NCBI GenBank assembly: GCA_023423535.1
Contig: JAFAFL010000090.1
Span: 1 to 64,000 of the forward strand
DNA length: 64,000 bases
Direction: 5' to 3'
Source: Pseudomonadota bacterium
Lineage (GTDB): Bacteria; Myxococcota; Myxococcia; Myxococcales; Myxococcaceae
The notes under the pieces were generated by a model. It was given only the letters and a program-made list of their open reading frames with translations, was not told where the DNA came from and made no database searches. Both the position numbers and the translations under genes were made by a program. Below, piece after piece: positions 53,858 through 63,516 of this stretch (position 1 is the stretch's first letter; the number at the start of each line of letters is the position of its first letter).

Positions 53858-55867
53858 TCAGGGAGTGACGGCGCGGGGTCGCTCTCCCTGCGCCACCTGA
53901 TACCGGTAGCGCGCGGGCAGCTTGAACGTCTGCGTCGTGCGCGCCCCGTCCGGCCAGCGGATCGTCACCTCCGCCTCGCACGCGCTGCCGAGCCCGAAGT
54001 GCAGCGTGCGCGCGTGCTGCATCCCGTAGTGCCCGTGCCCGCCGCTCACCTCCTGCAGCTGCGTGTGGCCGTCCGAGGTTCGCACCGTCACCTGCGCGCC
54101 CACCGCATCGCGGTTCGAGCCCGCTCCGCCCTCGAGGTCGAGCTGCAGCCAGTTCCCCTCGCTGCCGAGCACGTTCTCGAAGAAGCGCGCCTCGCCGGTG
54201 GGATAGCAGTGCGTGCCCTGGCTGCAGCGGTTGCGCGAGTGACCGACGAGCACGTCGAGGTCGCCGTCCCCGTCGAAGTCCGCGATGCCGATGCCGTGGC
54301 TGCTCTGGTGATCGATGCCCTGCGCGATGGGCACCGGCTCGAACCGACGCGCGGTCTCCGTCTGATGGAAGAGCCAGCCGCGCGTGCCCGGGTAGTCCGT
54401 CGAGCCGACGTACACGTCCGGCCGCCCGTCGTTGTCGAAGTCGAAGATCGCGCCGGTGATGTCGCCGTGATCCCACGGGACGCTCTTCGCGCGCGTGAGC
54501 CCTGTCACGTCGTTGCCCGGCCGCTCGAAGCGCAGCGGTGACTCGCCGGTGTTGAAGAGCAGCTCGGAGGGATCGCTCGAGCCGCCGACGTCCCAGTGCA
54601 CGATCTCGGTGGTGAGCAGGTCGAGCCGCCCGTCGCCGTCGAGATCTCCGCACACGGTGCTCCCGCTGTTGCCTCCGAGCCGGAACGGTTCGCGGTCGTT
54701 CGCGTGATTCCAGCGGAAGACGTCCGCGGGCACGTTGCAGGGGATGTACTGCGGCGGAGGCACGCCCTCGCAGCCGGTGGCGGTCGGGTTCAGCTTGCAG
54801 TGGCAGCGCGCCGACTCGTTGTCCGACCAGTCCTGCCGGTGATCGAACGCGTAGCCGGAGGAGATCGACTCGTTCTCGTACTGGGTCACCGCGCCCTCCG
54901 TCTGCATCGCCCGCCACAGATGGTTCGGCGCGCGGCCGTAGGAGGCGGAGAGCAGCTCCGGCAGGCCGTTCCCATCGAGGTCGCACGCGGTCGTGCCCCA
55001 CGAGTTCGTGTGCGCCTGCGCCGCGTTGAGCACGTCGATCGAGTTCCACTCCGAGGTCAGCAGCCCCGACGCTTCGGTCACGTCCGCGAACGCGCCGTTG
55101 CCCAGCCCGAGGTGGAGCCTGTCCTGCTGCGGCGATCCGGAGACCGACGCGCCGCCCACCCAGAGGTCGAGTTTCCCGTCGAGGTTCACGTCGGTGAAGC
55201 TCGCGCCGCCCCAGGCACCCGCCATCCGCGCGTCGCTGCCGGCGGGCGCGAGCGTGAACTTGCCGGTGCCGTCGTTGAGCATGAGCTCCGGCGTCTCGCT
55301 GCCCGCCACGCTCGTTGCGGTGAAGGCGTCGGCGTCCCCGTCGTTGTCCACGTCGCCGAAGATGATCAGCTCTGCGGGACGTCTGTCGGTCGCTGAGGGA
55401 TCGGTGCGGTTCTGCAGCAGGCCGGAGGAGAGGGTGACGTCCTCGAAGCCGCGCGCGCCGGTGTTGCGGAGGAGCCACACCGCGCGGCTCGCATCCGTGT
55501 CTCGCACGTTGCCCGCGCGGCGGACGACGGCGTCGGGCCGGCCGTCACCATCTATGTCCGCGACGCTGATGCGGGTGCCTTCGGCGATGCCGGGAGCAAA
55601 GCCCCACTCGGCGGTCGCGTTGCGGAAGGCCTGGGTGCCGGCGCTCCAGCGCGTGCCGGCGGTGCAACGTGAAGGGAGAGTCAGCTCACAGCGGGCCGCG
55701 TCACCTTCGCCCACGCACTGCTCCTGCGAAGTGCAGCTCCCCGCGCAGGCATCCGCCACGCCGGCATCGCCCTCACCACCTGCGTCAGGTCGGGGGGCGC
55801 TCGAGGAACAGGCGGAGAGCAGGAGCGCCAGCGCAACGCTGATCGGAACGAGCGAGAAGGGCCGCAT
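53858..55867 (-). CDS. FG-GAP/VCBS-repeat lipoprotein with ASPIC/UnbV-type end
   Basis: The 669-residue lipoprotein (lipobox LSAC, Cys20) has a short cysteine-rich start (about 35-60) and then many integrin-alpha-like FG-GAP units with calcium loops of the form DxDxDGxxD (for example DIDGDGRPD, DVDNDGDAD, DFDNDGRPD). It ends in an ASPIC/UnbV-like beta domain. Such CRTAC1-type proteins are extracellular, calcium-binding and often adhesive. Same strand as the upstream DUF2934 gene (46 bp). Confidence 0.88.
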   Translation of the reverse strand: MRPFSLVPISVALALLLSACSSSAPRPDAGGEGDAGVADACAGSCTSQEQCVGEGDAARCELTLPSRCTAGTRWSAGTQAFRNATAEWGFAPGIAEGTRISVADIDGDGRPDAVVRRAGNVRDTDASRAVWLLRNTGARGFEDVTLSSGLLQNRTDPSATDRRPAELIIFGDVDNDGDADAFTATSVAGSETPELMLNDGTGKFTLAPAGSDARMAGAWGGASFTDVNLDGKLDLWVGGASVSGSPQQDRLHLGLGNGAFADVTEASGLLTSEWNSIDVLNAAQAHTNSWGTTACDLDGNGLPELLSASYGRAPNHLWRAMQTEGAVTQYENESISSGYAFDHRQDWSDNESARCHCKLNPTATGCEGVPPPQYIPCNVPADVFRWNHANDREPFRLGGNSGSTVCGDLDGDGRLDLLTTEIVHWDVGGSSDPSELLFNTGESPLRFERPGNDVTGLTRAKSVPWDHGDITGAIFDFDNDGRPDVYVGSTDYPGTRGWLFHQTETARRFEPVPIAQGIDHQSSHGIGIADFDGDGDLDVLVGHSRNRCSQGTHCYPTGEARFFENVLGSEGNWLQLDLEGGAGSNRDAVGAQVTVRTSDGHTQLQEVSGGHGHYGMQHARTLHFGLGSACEAEVTIRWPDGARTTQTFKLPARYRYQVAQGERPRAVTP

Positions 55868-55913
55868 CCCTGCGACTTAGCGCAGGCGCGCGGCCCACTT
55901 CCAACGCGACGCC

Positions 55914-56159
55914 TCAGTAGCGCCCGAGCCGCAGCTCGCGTTCGGCCTGCAGCCAGTCCTCGTCCTGGTGGCCCGGCCTGCTGCCGCGGGCGAGGTAGAG
56001 CTCGTAGGCGCGGCGGGCGATCTCGTCGTGCGTGGGGCCGCGTCGGTGCTCCTGCGCAACGGCGTTCGAGGCCTTCTGCGCGTGCTGTTGCGAGGCGGCT
56101 GCGGCCTTCCTTCCGGTCCTACGGGTGCCTTCGGACGACGTTTCGGATGCGCGCGCCAT
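55914..56159 (-). CDS. DUF2934 small protein
   Basis: An 81-residue basic protein whose C-terminal half matches DUF2934: IARRAYELYLARGSRPGHQDEDWLQAERELR. The first half is Ala/Gln/Arg-rich. I start at ATG 56159, which overlaps the end of mutY by 41 bp. Function unknown; common in proteobacteria and acidobacteria. Confidence 0.75.
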   Translation of the reverse strand: MARASETSSEGTRRTGRKAAAASQQHAQKASNAVAQEHRRGPTHDEIARRAYELYLARGSRPGHQDEDWLQAERELRLGRY

Positions 56160-57306
56160 GTTGCCCTCCTGGTTCGGCCACGTTCGCGTCGGAAGGTAAT
56201 GCCCGCTTCCGTGCCCCGGCACTCGTGCTCCGGGGGCGTGGGGAGGGTGGTTGAGAACTCGCCAGTGCGAGTGCCTTCTGCATGGCGGTGCTCATGCCGA
56301 GCGCGGACGATTCCGCCACCGTTGCCCACCTCCACTCCTGAACTCCGGCACGAGCCGCCGTGGGCGCGCGGGAGAGGGTGACCTCGTAGAGCGCGAGCGA
56401 GAGGTCCCGGTGCGTCAAGGTGCGGCGCACCTCCCCGAGCGACCTGCCCACGCGGGCGCTCGAGCCGAGGAGGAACGAGAGGACATCCTGTGGGTCTTCC
56501 GCATCGGCGCTCAGCTCGGCCGCGGGCAGCTCCCACAGACCGCCGAAGAGCCCGCCCTCCTCACGGCGCGCGAAGAGGAAGAGGTCATCGCGCCGGACGA
56601 TCGCCACCGCGAGGCGGAGCGACTTGCGAGGCGGACGAACCTTCGGTGGAGGAAGCTCGGAGACGCGGCCCTTCGACAGGGCGATGCAGTGGGTACGCAC
56701 GGGGCAGAGCAGGCACTGCGGATTGTCCGTCCGGCACACCGTCGCGCCGAGCTCCATCAGCGCCTGGTTCCAGTCCCCGGGCCGCTCGCCGGCGACGTGC
56801 CTCTCCGCGAGCGCCCAGAGCCGCTTCTCGCGCTCGCGATCTCCCGGCGGACCTTCCACTTCGAACAGGCGGGAGAAGACGCGCGCCACGTTGCCATCCA
56901 CCAGCGGCGCGGCCTCACCGTGAGCAATCGAAGCGACGGCACCTGCCGTGTAGCGCCCGAAGCCGGGGAGGGTGAGCAATAGAGCAGCGGTCTTCGGAAG
57001 CTCTCCGCCGTGCTCGCTGACGATCTGCTGCGCGGCCCGGTGCAGGTTGCGCGCGCGCGAGTAGTAGCCGAGGCCCCGCCACATCGCGAACACGTCGGGC
57101 AGCTCCGCCGCGGCGAGCGACGCCACCGACGGAAAGCGCTCCATGAAGTTGCGCCAGTAGGGGATGACGGTGACGACCTGCGTCTGCTGCAGCATCACCT
57201 CGCTGATCCAGATCGCGTAGGGATCCTTCGTCTGGCGCCACGGCAGCGCGCGCTGATGCTTGTCGAACCAGTCGAGCAGCGCGTGGCGGAGGGACGGCGT
57301 CGTCAT
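56119..57306 (-). CDS. mutY: A/G-specific adenine DNA glycosylase MutY
   Basis: The 395-residue enzyme removes adenine opposite 8-oxoguanine. It has the helix-hairpin-helix glycosylase core (ISEVMLQQTQV with the Glu, LPGFGRYTAGAVAS, catalytic Asp in PLVDGNVARVFSR), the [4Fe-4S] loop (C-x6-C-x2-C-x5-C: VCRTDNPQCLLCPVRTHC) and a C-terminal Nudix-like recognition domain (about 230-350). The last ~45 residues are low-complexity and overlap the DUF2934 start. Confidence 0.94.
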   Translation of the reverse strand: MTTPSLRHALLDWFDKHQRALPWRQTKDPYAIWISEVMLQQTQVVTVIPYWRNFMERFPSVASLAAAELPDVFAMWRGLGYYSRARNLHRAAQQIVSEHGGELPKTAALLLTLPGFGRYTAGAVASIAHGEAAPLVDGNVARVFSRLFEVEGPPGDREREKRLWALAERHVAGERPGDWNQALMELGATVCRTDNPQCLLCPVRTHCIALSKGRVSELPPPKVRPPRKSLRLAVAIVRRDDLFLFARREEGGLFGGLWELPAAELSADAEDPQDVLSFLLGSSARVGRSLGEVRRTLTHRDLSLALYEVTLSRAPTAARAGVQEWRWATVAESSALGMSTAMQKALALASSQPPSPRPRSTSAGARKRALPSDANVAEPGGQHGARIRNVVRRHP

Positions 57307-57467
57307 GCGCGCGCAATGTACGCGCGTTCTCTCAGGCCGCGAGCCTCGTGCGCTGGGCGGCCAGGCGTCGTCATCCGCGACAGGCGTGAGGCCTCGGGGC
57401 TTGTCTCAAGACGCGCTCGTGCAGGTCGCACTTCGCGTCGGACCCGAGCCGTAGGATGGTGCTCGCG

Positions 57468-58418
57468 ATGGGGCGCCAGATCACCAACGACTTCTCCTGG
57501 TCGAAGAGCCGGCACGACAAGTTCGTCGAGTGCCAGCGCGCCTACTACCTCCACTACTACGGCTCCTGGGGCGGCTGGGACGAGCGCGCGGACCCGGCGA
57601 CGCGTCAGCTCTACATCCTCAAGAAGCTCAACAGCCGCTTCACCTGGGCTGGCGGCGTGACGCACGACGCGATCAAGCAGGCCCTGCTCGCGATCCGCTT
57701 CGGACGTGAGGTCGATCCCGCGGCCGTGATCGATCGCGTGCACAGGTTGATGCGCGCGGACTTCCGGCACTCGATGGGGAAGGGCTACTGGCGCGAGAAG
57801 CTCCGCAAGGAATTCGCCGGCCTCGTCGAACATGAGTACGCGATGCCCGTCACGGGCGACGAGTGGAAGCAGAACTGGCACACGGTGAAGAGCGCGCTGG
57901 AGTGGTTCTTCGCCTCGCGTTGGCCGGCGCTGGCGAAGGGGCTGGAGAAGGATCAGTGGCTGGAGGTGGACGAGGGCTTCGAGCACTCGGCGTTCCAGCT
58001 CGACGGGACGAAGATCTTCGCCATCCCGGACTTCGCCTACCGCGAGCGGGACGGCGGCGCGGTGGTGGTGGACTGGAAGACGGGCCGGGCGAAGGAGGGC
58101 TACGACGATCAGGTCCTCGGCTACGCGCTCTACCTGTCGCTGCGCTACGGCATCCCGGTGGACCGGATCCGCGCGCAGCTCGTGTACCTCAACGACGGCG
58201 TGGAGACCGAGGTCCACGTGGACGAGACGGCCATCGCCGGCTTCCGGGAGCGCCTGGCGGAGAGCGTGGCGAAGATGCGCTCGCTGCTCGCGGATCCCGC
58301 CGCCAACGTCGCGCAGCCGGAGGTCTTCTTCCCGATGACGGAGAAGGCCGAGACGTGTGCGCGGTGCGTCTTCCGCAGGGTGTGCGGCAAGGACGCGCCC
58401 GCGGCGAAGGTGGCGTAG
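57468..58418 (+). CDS. Stand-alone Cas4-like PD-(D/E)XK nuclease with Fe-S cysteines
   Basis: The 316-residue protein carries the nuclease motif IPDFAYRERDGGAVVVDWKTG (Asp, then D-x-K) followed by a helix with Gln-x-x-x-Tyr (DDQVLGYALYL). Four cysteines frame the domain: one in FVECQRAYY near the N-terminus and three in TCARCVFRRVC at the C-terminus, a [4Fe-4S] arrangement as in Cas4, RecB-like and Dna2 enzymes. No CRISPR or cas gene is near, so it is a chromosomal repair or defence nuclease. I prefer the ATG at 57468 because an AGGA site precedes it; 57456 is possible. Confidence 0.85.
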   Translation: MGRQITNDFSWSKSRHDKFVECQRAYYLHYYGSWGGWDERADPATRQLYILKKLNSRFTWAGGVTHDAIKQALLAIRFGREVDPAAVIDRVHRLMRADFRHSMGKGYWREKLRKEFAGLVEHEYAMPVTGDEWKQNWHTVKSALEWFFASRWPALAKGLEKDQWLEVDEGFEHSAFQLDGTKIFAIPDFAYRERDGGAVVVDWKTGRAKEGYDDQVLGYALYLSLRYGIPVDRIRAQLVYLNDGVETEVHVDETAIAGFRERLAESVAKMRSLLADPAANVAQPEVFFPMTEKAETCARCVFRRVCGKDAPAAKVA

Positions 58419-58439
58419 CCCTCTACAGAGGCCGAGCCG

Positions 58440-59303
58440 CTACCTGCGCCCGGCCACGCGGCGGACGACCACTCCCGCGGCGTGCATGCCGAACACGCTG
58501 GTCACGAACGCGACCGAGCCGTTGATCTGCGTGCGGTGGTCGCAGGTGTGGAAGTCGTTCTCGCGAGGGCAGACGCAGAGGAAGCCGCCGTCGTTCGCGG
58601 CGTCGTAGTTGAGCGGGACGGGATCTCGCGCGGGCTCGATGGAGTACACGGCGGTGATCCCGGTCGGCGCGTTGGTCTCCACGCCGTACTTCCGCTTCAG
58701 CAGCTTGCGGATGTCCTTGGCGAAGGGATCCATGTGCGTCTCGCACAGGTCCTCGACTCGGATGCGCGTGGGATCCAGACGACCGGCCGCGCCCATCGCG
58801 CTGACCACCGGCGTGCCCAGCGTCACGCACCGGTGCAGCAGGTGCAGCTTCGCCTTCACGTTGTCGATCGCGTCCACCACGTAGTCGTAGCCGGGCGGCA
58901 GCAGCGTCTCGGCGAGGTCCTCGCGGTAGAACTCCTTCACCGCCACGACGTCCACGTCCGGGTTGATCTGCCGGCAGCGCAGCGCCATCTGCTCGGCCTT
59001 GCTCTTGCCCACCGTGCTCACCGTCGCGTGCAGCTGGCGGTTGGAGTTGGTGACGCAGACGTCGTCGAAGTCCACCAGCGTGAGGTGCCCCACGCCGCTG
59101 CGCACGAGCCCCTCCACCGCGTACGAGCCCACGCCGCCGAGCCCGAACACGATCACCCGCGCCTTCGACAGCCGCTGCATGCCCTCGTCGCCGATGAGCC
59201 GGCCGGTGCGGTCGAAGCGGCGGTGCAGCTTGAACGGCTTCTCCGCGGCGGCGGCGGGGAGGGGCTCTTGAACGGAGGGCTGGGGCAGGAGAGCGTGGCT
59301 CAT
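58440..59303 (-). CDS. tcdA: tRNA threonylcarbamoyladenosine dehydratase (TcdA/ThiF family)
   Basis: The 287-residue protein is an E1/ThiF-like enzyme: ATP site FGLGGVGSYAVEGLVRSGVGHLTLVDFDDV, then RQLHATVSTVGKSKAE and VDAIDNVKAK. TcdA (YgdL) dehydrates t6A37 in ANN-reading tRNAs to cyclic ct6A. Cysteines near the C-terminus (CVCPRENDFHTC) are present. tatD lies 21 bp upstream on the same strand. Confidence 0.9.
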   Translation of the reverse strand: MSHALLPQPSVQEPLPAAAAEKPFKLHRRFDRTGRLIGDEGMQRLSKARVIVFGLGGVGSYAVEGLVRSGVGHLTLVDFDDVCVTNSNRQLHATVSTVGKSKAEQMALRCRQINPDVDVVAVKEFYREDLAETLLPPGYDYVVDAIDNVKAKLHLLHRCVTLGTPVVSAMGAAGRLDPTRIRVEDLCETHMDPFAKDIRKLLKRKYGVETNAPTGITAVYSIEPARDPVPLNYDAANDGGFLCVCPRENDFHTCDHRTQINGSVAFVTSVFGMHAAGVVVRRVAGRR

Positions 59304-59324
59304 GACGGATTCCGAACGCGCGTC

Positions 59325-60167
59325 CTACCCCGATTCCATCCCGAACGGGCGCCGGAACAGGCGCTTCGCCGTGTCGGTGGTCCTCGCCGCGAGCTCCTCC
59401 AGAGGGACCTCCAGCGCCTTCGCCGCGGCCTCCGCCACGAGGGGCAGCCAGCCGGGCTCGTTGCGCTCACCGCGATGCGGATGCGGCGCCTGATCCGGCG
59501 CGTCCGTCTCGAGCAGCAGCCGCTCCAGCGGCACCGCCTTCAGCGCATTGAGAGGCTTGCGAGCCTCGTTGAAGGTGATCGGCCCGGCGAAGGAGAAGTG
59601 ACATCCGCGCGCCGCGTAGAACTTCGCCAGATCCGGGCCGCCGCTGTAGCTGTGCAGCAGCACGCCGGCCTCGGGAAAGGGCTCGCTCTTGAGGAACTCC
59701 ACCAGCGCCGGATGCGTGCGCAGGCAGTGGAGGAGCACCGGCAGCCCGTGCTTCCGCGCCAGCGCGAAGTGTCCCCGCAGCACGCGCAGCTGCCGCTCCA
59801 TCGGCGCGCCTTCGACAGACGGACCGTCGAGCCCGCACTCACCGACCGCACAGGCCACACCGCGCGCGAGCAGCGCATCGAGCCGCTCGAGGTGTTCTTC
59901 ATCTTCCGCCTCCGGGATCACCGGAAGCAGCTGCGGATGGATCCCGAGCCCCACCTGCACCCGGGGCTCACGCAGGGGAAGCTCGAGCAGCGCCTCCCAG
60001 TCCTTCGGTCCCACCGCGGGGATGACGATGCCGCCGACGCCCGCCGACCACGCTCGCTGCAGGACCTCGTCGCGGTCTTCGTCGAACCGCTTCGCGTCCA
60101 GATGACAGTGCGTGTCGATGAGCGGTGTCACGCGCGAGAAGCTAGGCGTGACCGCGATCTCGTCCAA
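59325..60167 (-). CDS. tatD: TatD family DNase / metal hydrolase
   Basis: The 280-residue TIM-barrel hydrolase has IDTHCHLD (metal His-x-His), GECGLD (Glu), HCLRTHPAL and ETDAPDQAPHP (Asp) motifs in the family order. TatD enzymes process DNA ends or fragments and may have other roles. It is followed on the same strand after 21 bp by tcdA. Confidence 0.92.
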   Translation of the reverse strand: MDEIAVTPSFSRVTPLIDTHCHLDAKRFDEDRDEVLQRAWSAGVGGIVIPAVGPKDWEALLELPLREPRVQVGLGIHPQLLPVIPEAEDEEHLERLDALLARGVACAVGECGLDGPSVEGAPMERQLRVLRGHFALARKHGLPVLLHCLRTHPALVEFLKSEPFPEAGVLLHSYSGGPDLAKFYAARGCHFSFAGPITFNEARKPLNALKAVPLERLLLETDAPDQAPHPHRGERNEPGWLPLVAEAAAKALEVPLEELAARTTDTAKRLFRRPFGMESG

Positions 60168-60332
60168 CCCCCTCTTGCCTCACGACTGCTGAACGGCCCC
60201 GGAGCCCCACGTCACTCCGCCGACCGCCTGGTGGACGCCCCGTTGCGTCCGCCGTTACCCAACCCGCCACGACTTCCCCGACCGCCACGCCCTCACAGCA
60301 ACTGCAACTTCACCTGCCACTTCTTGTCGCGA

Positions 60333-60542
60333 CTAGGCCACCTGGATGCGGCGGCCCAGCGCACGCGCCATCTCGCGCGAGGAGAGGATGTTCGACGCCT
60401 CCTTCACGTCACCGCCCGAGACCTCCATCGCGGCGGCGATGAGGTCGCCCAGCGTCAGCGCCTTGTTCTTCACGCCGTGCTTGCGAACCTTCGGCATCGT
60501 CCTGCGGCCCATACGCTCGGTCCCGGTGTTCTTCGTCGACAT
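60333..60542 (-). CDS. Small basic protein of unknown function
   Basis: A 69-residue protein: a Lys/Arg-rich N-terminus (MSTKNTGTERMGRRTMPKVR), then two helices (LTLGDLIAAAMEVSG and KEASNILSSREMARALGRRI). It is coding-like and has no signal peptide. I do not recognise the family; a DNA- or RNA-binding role is possible from the charge. The 271-bp region above it to 60813 holds no supported gene, only a T-rich patch near 60688-60699. Confidence 0.55.
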   Translation of the reverse strand: MSTKNTGTERMGRRTMPKVRKHGVKNKALTLGDLIAAAMEVSGGDVKEASNILSSREMARALGRRIQVA

Positions 60543-60813
60543 GGCCGTCTCCCCTGTGCGTTTCGTTTTCCGTCCCGCCCCGTGCGGTACGCAGAGTCCT
60601 TAAGCACGTGCCGTGCCGCCGGCCCGTTCGCCAGATTCCGCGGGGTTCGAGCGTTCAACCGCAGGGTGTTTGGGTCCCCGGGGTGCTTTCGTTTTTTCAG
60701 ACCGCCCGCAAGGGGCTGAAATGTCTGCCGCACCGCCCGGAAGGACGGCTGTATTTCTCACTGTGGGCCGATGGAGGTTGCTGGCTCGGAGGGGGTCCCG
60801 TTAAACCCGGCGC

Positions 60814-63516
60814 GTGCCTCGTCCGACCTTTGTCGTGTGCGCCGCGATCCTGTGCTCCGGATTGTGGGCGCAGGCAGCGTTCGCCTACGAACCGGCTCGT
60901 CGGGAGGAGACGGACGCGGGCGTCCACGTGCCCGTCCTCACCAAAGCGCCGGAGCTCCTCCAGTTCGTCCAGGCGCCCTATCCGGCCGAGGCCCAGCAAC
61001 AGGGCCTTCAGGCGCAGGTCCGGCTCCTGGTGACGATCAGCGAGACCGGCTCGGTGGCCGACGCGCAGGTGATCGAATCTGTGGGCCACGGCTTCGACGA
61101 GGCGGCGCTCGACGCGGTTCGCCAGTTCGTCTTCAGCCCGGCGGAGGTGGACGGCGTGCCCGCGCCAGTGCAGGTCGAATACGTCTACCACTTCGTGCTC
61201 GCGCCGCCGGAAGCGGCGCCCTCGCCGGATGGTGGCACCGCGGCCGAAGCAGAGGCGGCGGTCACCGAAGTCCCGACCGGCATCCTCAAAGGTGAGGTGG
61301 TGGCGCGCGGCAGCCGCAGGCGTGTCCCCGCGGCCACGGTGCGGTGTGGCGATTCGGAGGACGCGGAGGAGTCGGTGACCGACGACGAGGGCCGCTTCGA
61401 GCTGCGCGCGCCCGCCGGTCCCTGCGCCATCCGCGTCATCGCGCCGAACTTCGAGGCCTATCGAACGACGGAGGACATCCCCGCCAACGGCTCGGTGGAG
61501 GTGGTGTTGCACCTCATGCCGCAGGCGGTGGGCTTCGAGACGATCGTCCGAGGTCAGCGCGAGCGGAAGGAGGTCGTGCGCCGCACGCTGGAGCGACAGG
61601 AGCTGCAGCGGGTTCCCGGCACGTTCGGCGACCCGGTGCGCGTCATCCAGAACATGCCCGGCGTGGCGCGGTCTCCGCTGGTGGGCGGTCAGCTCATCGT
61701 GCGAGGCGCGGCGCCGGATCAGACGAAGACGATGTTCGACGGCGTGGAGATCCCGCTGCTCTTCCACCTCGGCGGCGGGCCCTCGGTGGTGAACGCCGAG
61801 TTCCTCGATCGGGTGGACTTCTATCCGGGCGGCTTCGGCGCTCGGTACGGGCGCGCGGTGGGCGGCATCGTGGACGTGGCCACGCGGCGAGGCGCGACGG
61901 ACACCTGGCACGGCTCGTTGAAGGTGGACCTCCTCGACACCGGGCTCTTCCTCGAGGCCCCGGTGGCGGACGGCGTCTCTGCGGCGGTGGCGGCGCGCAG
62001 GTCCTACGTGGACACGCTGCTCCCGCTGGTGCTCCCCGACGATCCCGAAGGCGGCGCGCTGGTGGTGCTGCCGCGCTACTGGGACTACCAGGTGCGCGTC
62101 GATGCCGGCGGCAAGCGAGGAGAGAAGGGCGAGGCCGGGGGGAAGAACCGCTTCTACGTGATGGCCTTCGGCTCGGATGACGTGCTGAAGGTCGTGGCCT
62201 CCGGCGGCGCGGTGAACCGGCCGGTGGAGCTCAACGTGCAGACGCTCTTCCACCGGGTAAAGGGCGACTGGACCTACCGGTCGGGAAACTTCACCTCCGT
62301 GCTCACGCCCTGGGCCGGCTACGACAAGGCCTCGTTCGCGTTCGGCATCACCACTCTGGATGCGAACACGTACACGCTCGGGCTGCGGGAGGACGCGCAG
62401 CTGGAGCTCAACCGGTTCCTCGTTGCGCGCGCGGGCGCGGACATCAAGTTCGAGCACCTGCGCGGCGAGGCGGAGCTGCCGGTGCTCAGTGGCACCCAGC
62501 ACGTCCCCTTCCCCGGCGCGGATCCCGTCACCGAGCTGCAGACGCTCAACCGCACGGTCAACGCGTTCGACGGCGCGGCCTACGCGGAGTTCGACGTGCG
62601 GCTGGGCAAGGTCACGGTGACGCCCGGCGTGCGCCTCACCCGAGCGAGGATCAACGCGCAGAACCGCAACCAGGTGGAGCCGCGGCTGTGGCTGCGCTGG
62701 GAGCCTTCCGAAGTGTGGGCGGTGAAGGGCTCGCTCGGCCAGTACGTGCAGCCGCCGCAGTCGTTCGATCTGGAGAGCGCGCCGTTCGGCTCGCCGTTCC
62801 TCGATCACGAGAAGGCGTTCCAGAGCTCGCTCGGCGTGGAGCGGCAGCTGACCGACGCGGTGCGGATCGATCTGACCGGCTACTTCAACCGGCGCTACGA
62901 CCTCGTGGTGTCGCCGGGCCCGGTGGAGCAGAACGCGGACGGGAGCTTCACCAACTACCGGCTCGCCAACGACGGGCTCGGGCGCGCGTACGGGCTCGAG
63001 GTGCTCCTGCGCCACGACGTCACCCGCGACTTCTTCGGCTGGGTTGCCTACACGCTCAACCGCTCCGAGCAGCGCCGCTCCAACGCGCCCGAAGACGATC
63101 CGGCGCAGGGCGACTACCGGCTCGCGTTCTTCGACCAGACGCACATCCTCACCGCGGTGGGGAGCTACCGGCTGCCCAACGGCGTGGAGGTCGGCGCGCG
63201 CTTCCGCTGGGTGACCGGACGCCCGCGCACGCCGCTCGAGCACCTCTTCGATCGCTACCAGGCCGACGCGAACAGCTACCTCTCGCGCCGAGGCGAGTTC
63301 CAGTCCACGCGCTTCCCCGCCTTCCACCAGCTGGACATCCGCATCGACCGGAACTTCGTCTTCAGGGACTGGACGCTCAACGCGTACCTGGACGTGCAGA
63401 ACGTGTACAACCAGCGAAACCTCGAGGCGACGTTCACCGACTACCGGAGCCGCACCGAGATCGACGTGCCGGGCATTCCGTTCCTGCCGGTCATCGGCGT
63501 GAAGGGGAGCTTCTGA
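60814..63516 (+). CDS. TonB-dependent receptor with N-terminal TonB_C domain
   Basis: The 900-residue outer-membrane protein starts with GTG and has a signal peptide (about 1-24), a TonB C-terminal-type domain (about 45-130: APYPAEAQQQGLQAQVRLLV then GFDEAALDAVRQFVFSPAEVDG), a carboxypeptidase-regulatory-like domain (about 155-235), a plug (about 245-385, with GQLIVRGAAPDQTKTMFDGV) and a 22-strand-type barrel ending in aromatic Phe. A TonB_C domain at the N-terminus of its own receptor is unusual. The substrate is unknown. Downstream, a lipoprotein gene overlaps its stop (TGATG). Confidence 0.9.
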   Translation: MPRPTFVVCAAILCSGLWAQAAFAYEPARREETDAGVHVPVLTKAPELLQFVQAPYPAEAQQQGLQAQVRLLVTISETGSVADAQVIESVGHGFDEAALDAVRQFVFSPAEVDGVPAPVQVEYVYHFVLAPPEAAPSPDGGTAAEAEAAVTEVPTGILKGEVVARGSRRRVPAATVRCGDSEDAEESVTDDEGRFELRAPAGPCAIRVIAPNFEAYRTTEDIPANGSVEVVLHLMPQAVGFETIVRGQRERKEVVRRTLERQELQRVPGTFGDPVRVIQNMPGVARSPLVGGQLIVRGAAPDQTKTMFDGVEIPLLFHLGGGPSVVNAEFLDRVDFYPGGFGARYGRAVGGIVDVATRRGATDTWHGSLKVDLLDTGLFLEAPVADGVSAAVAARRSYVDTLLPLVLPDDPEGGALVVLPRYWDYQVRVDAGGKRGEKGEAGGKNRFYVMAFGSDDVLKVVASGGAVNRPVELNVQTLFHRVKGDWTYRSGNFTSVLTPWAGYDKASFAFGITTLDANTYTLGLREDAQLELNRFLVARAGADIKFEHLRGEAELPVLSGTQHVPFPGADPVTELQTLNRTVNAFDGAAYAEFDVRLGKVTVTPGVRLTRARINAQNRNQVEPRLWLRWEPSEVWAVKGSLGQYVQPPQSFDLESAPFGSPFLDHEKAFQSSLGVERQLTDAVRIDLTGYFNRRYDLVVSPGPVEQNADGSFTNYRLANDGLGRAYGLEVLLRHDVTRDFFGWVAYTLNRSEQRRSNAPEDDPAQGDYRLAFFDQTHILTAVGSYRLPNGVEVGARFRWVTGRPRTPLEHLFDRYQADANSYLSRRGEFQSTRFPAFHQLDIRIDRNFVFRDWTLNAYLDVQNVYNQRNLEATFTDYRSRTEIDVPGIPFLPVIGVKGSF

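Noticed and set aside
60688..60699. T-rich patch as a terminator for the small gene or receptor leader
   Set aside because: The preceding CCCCGGGG palindrome cannot form a proper hairpin stem with a loop; orientation does not fit a gene end.
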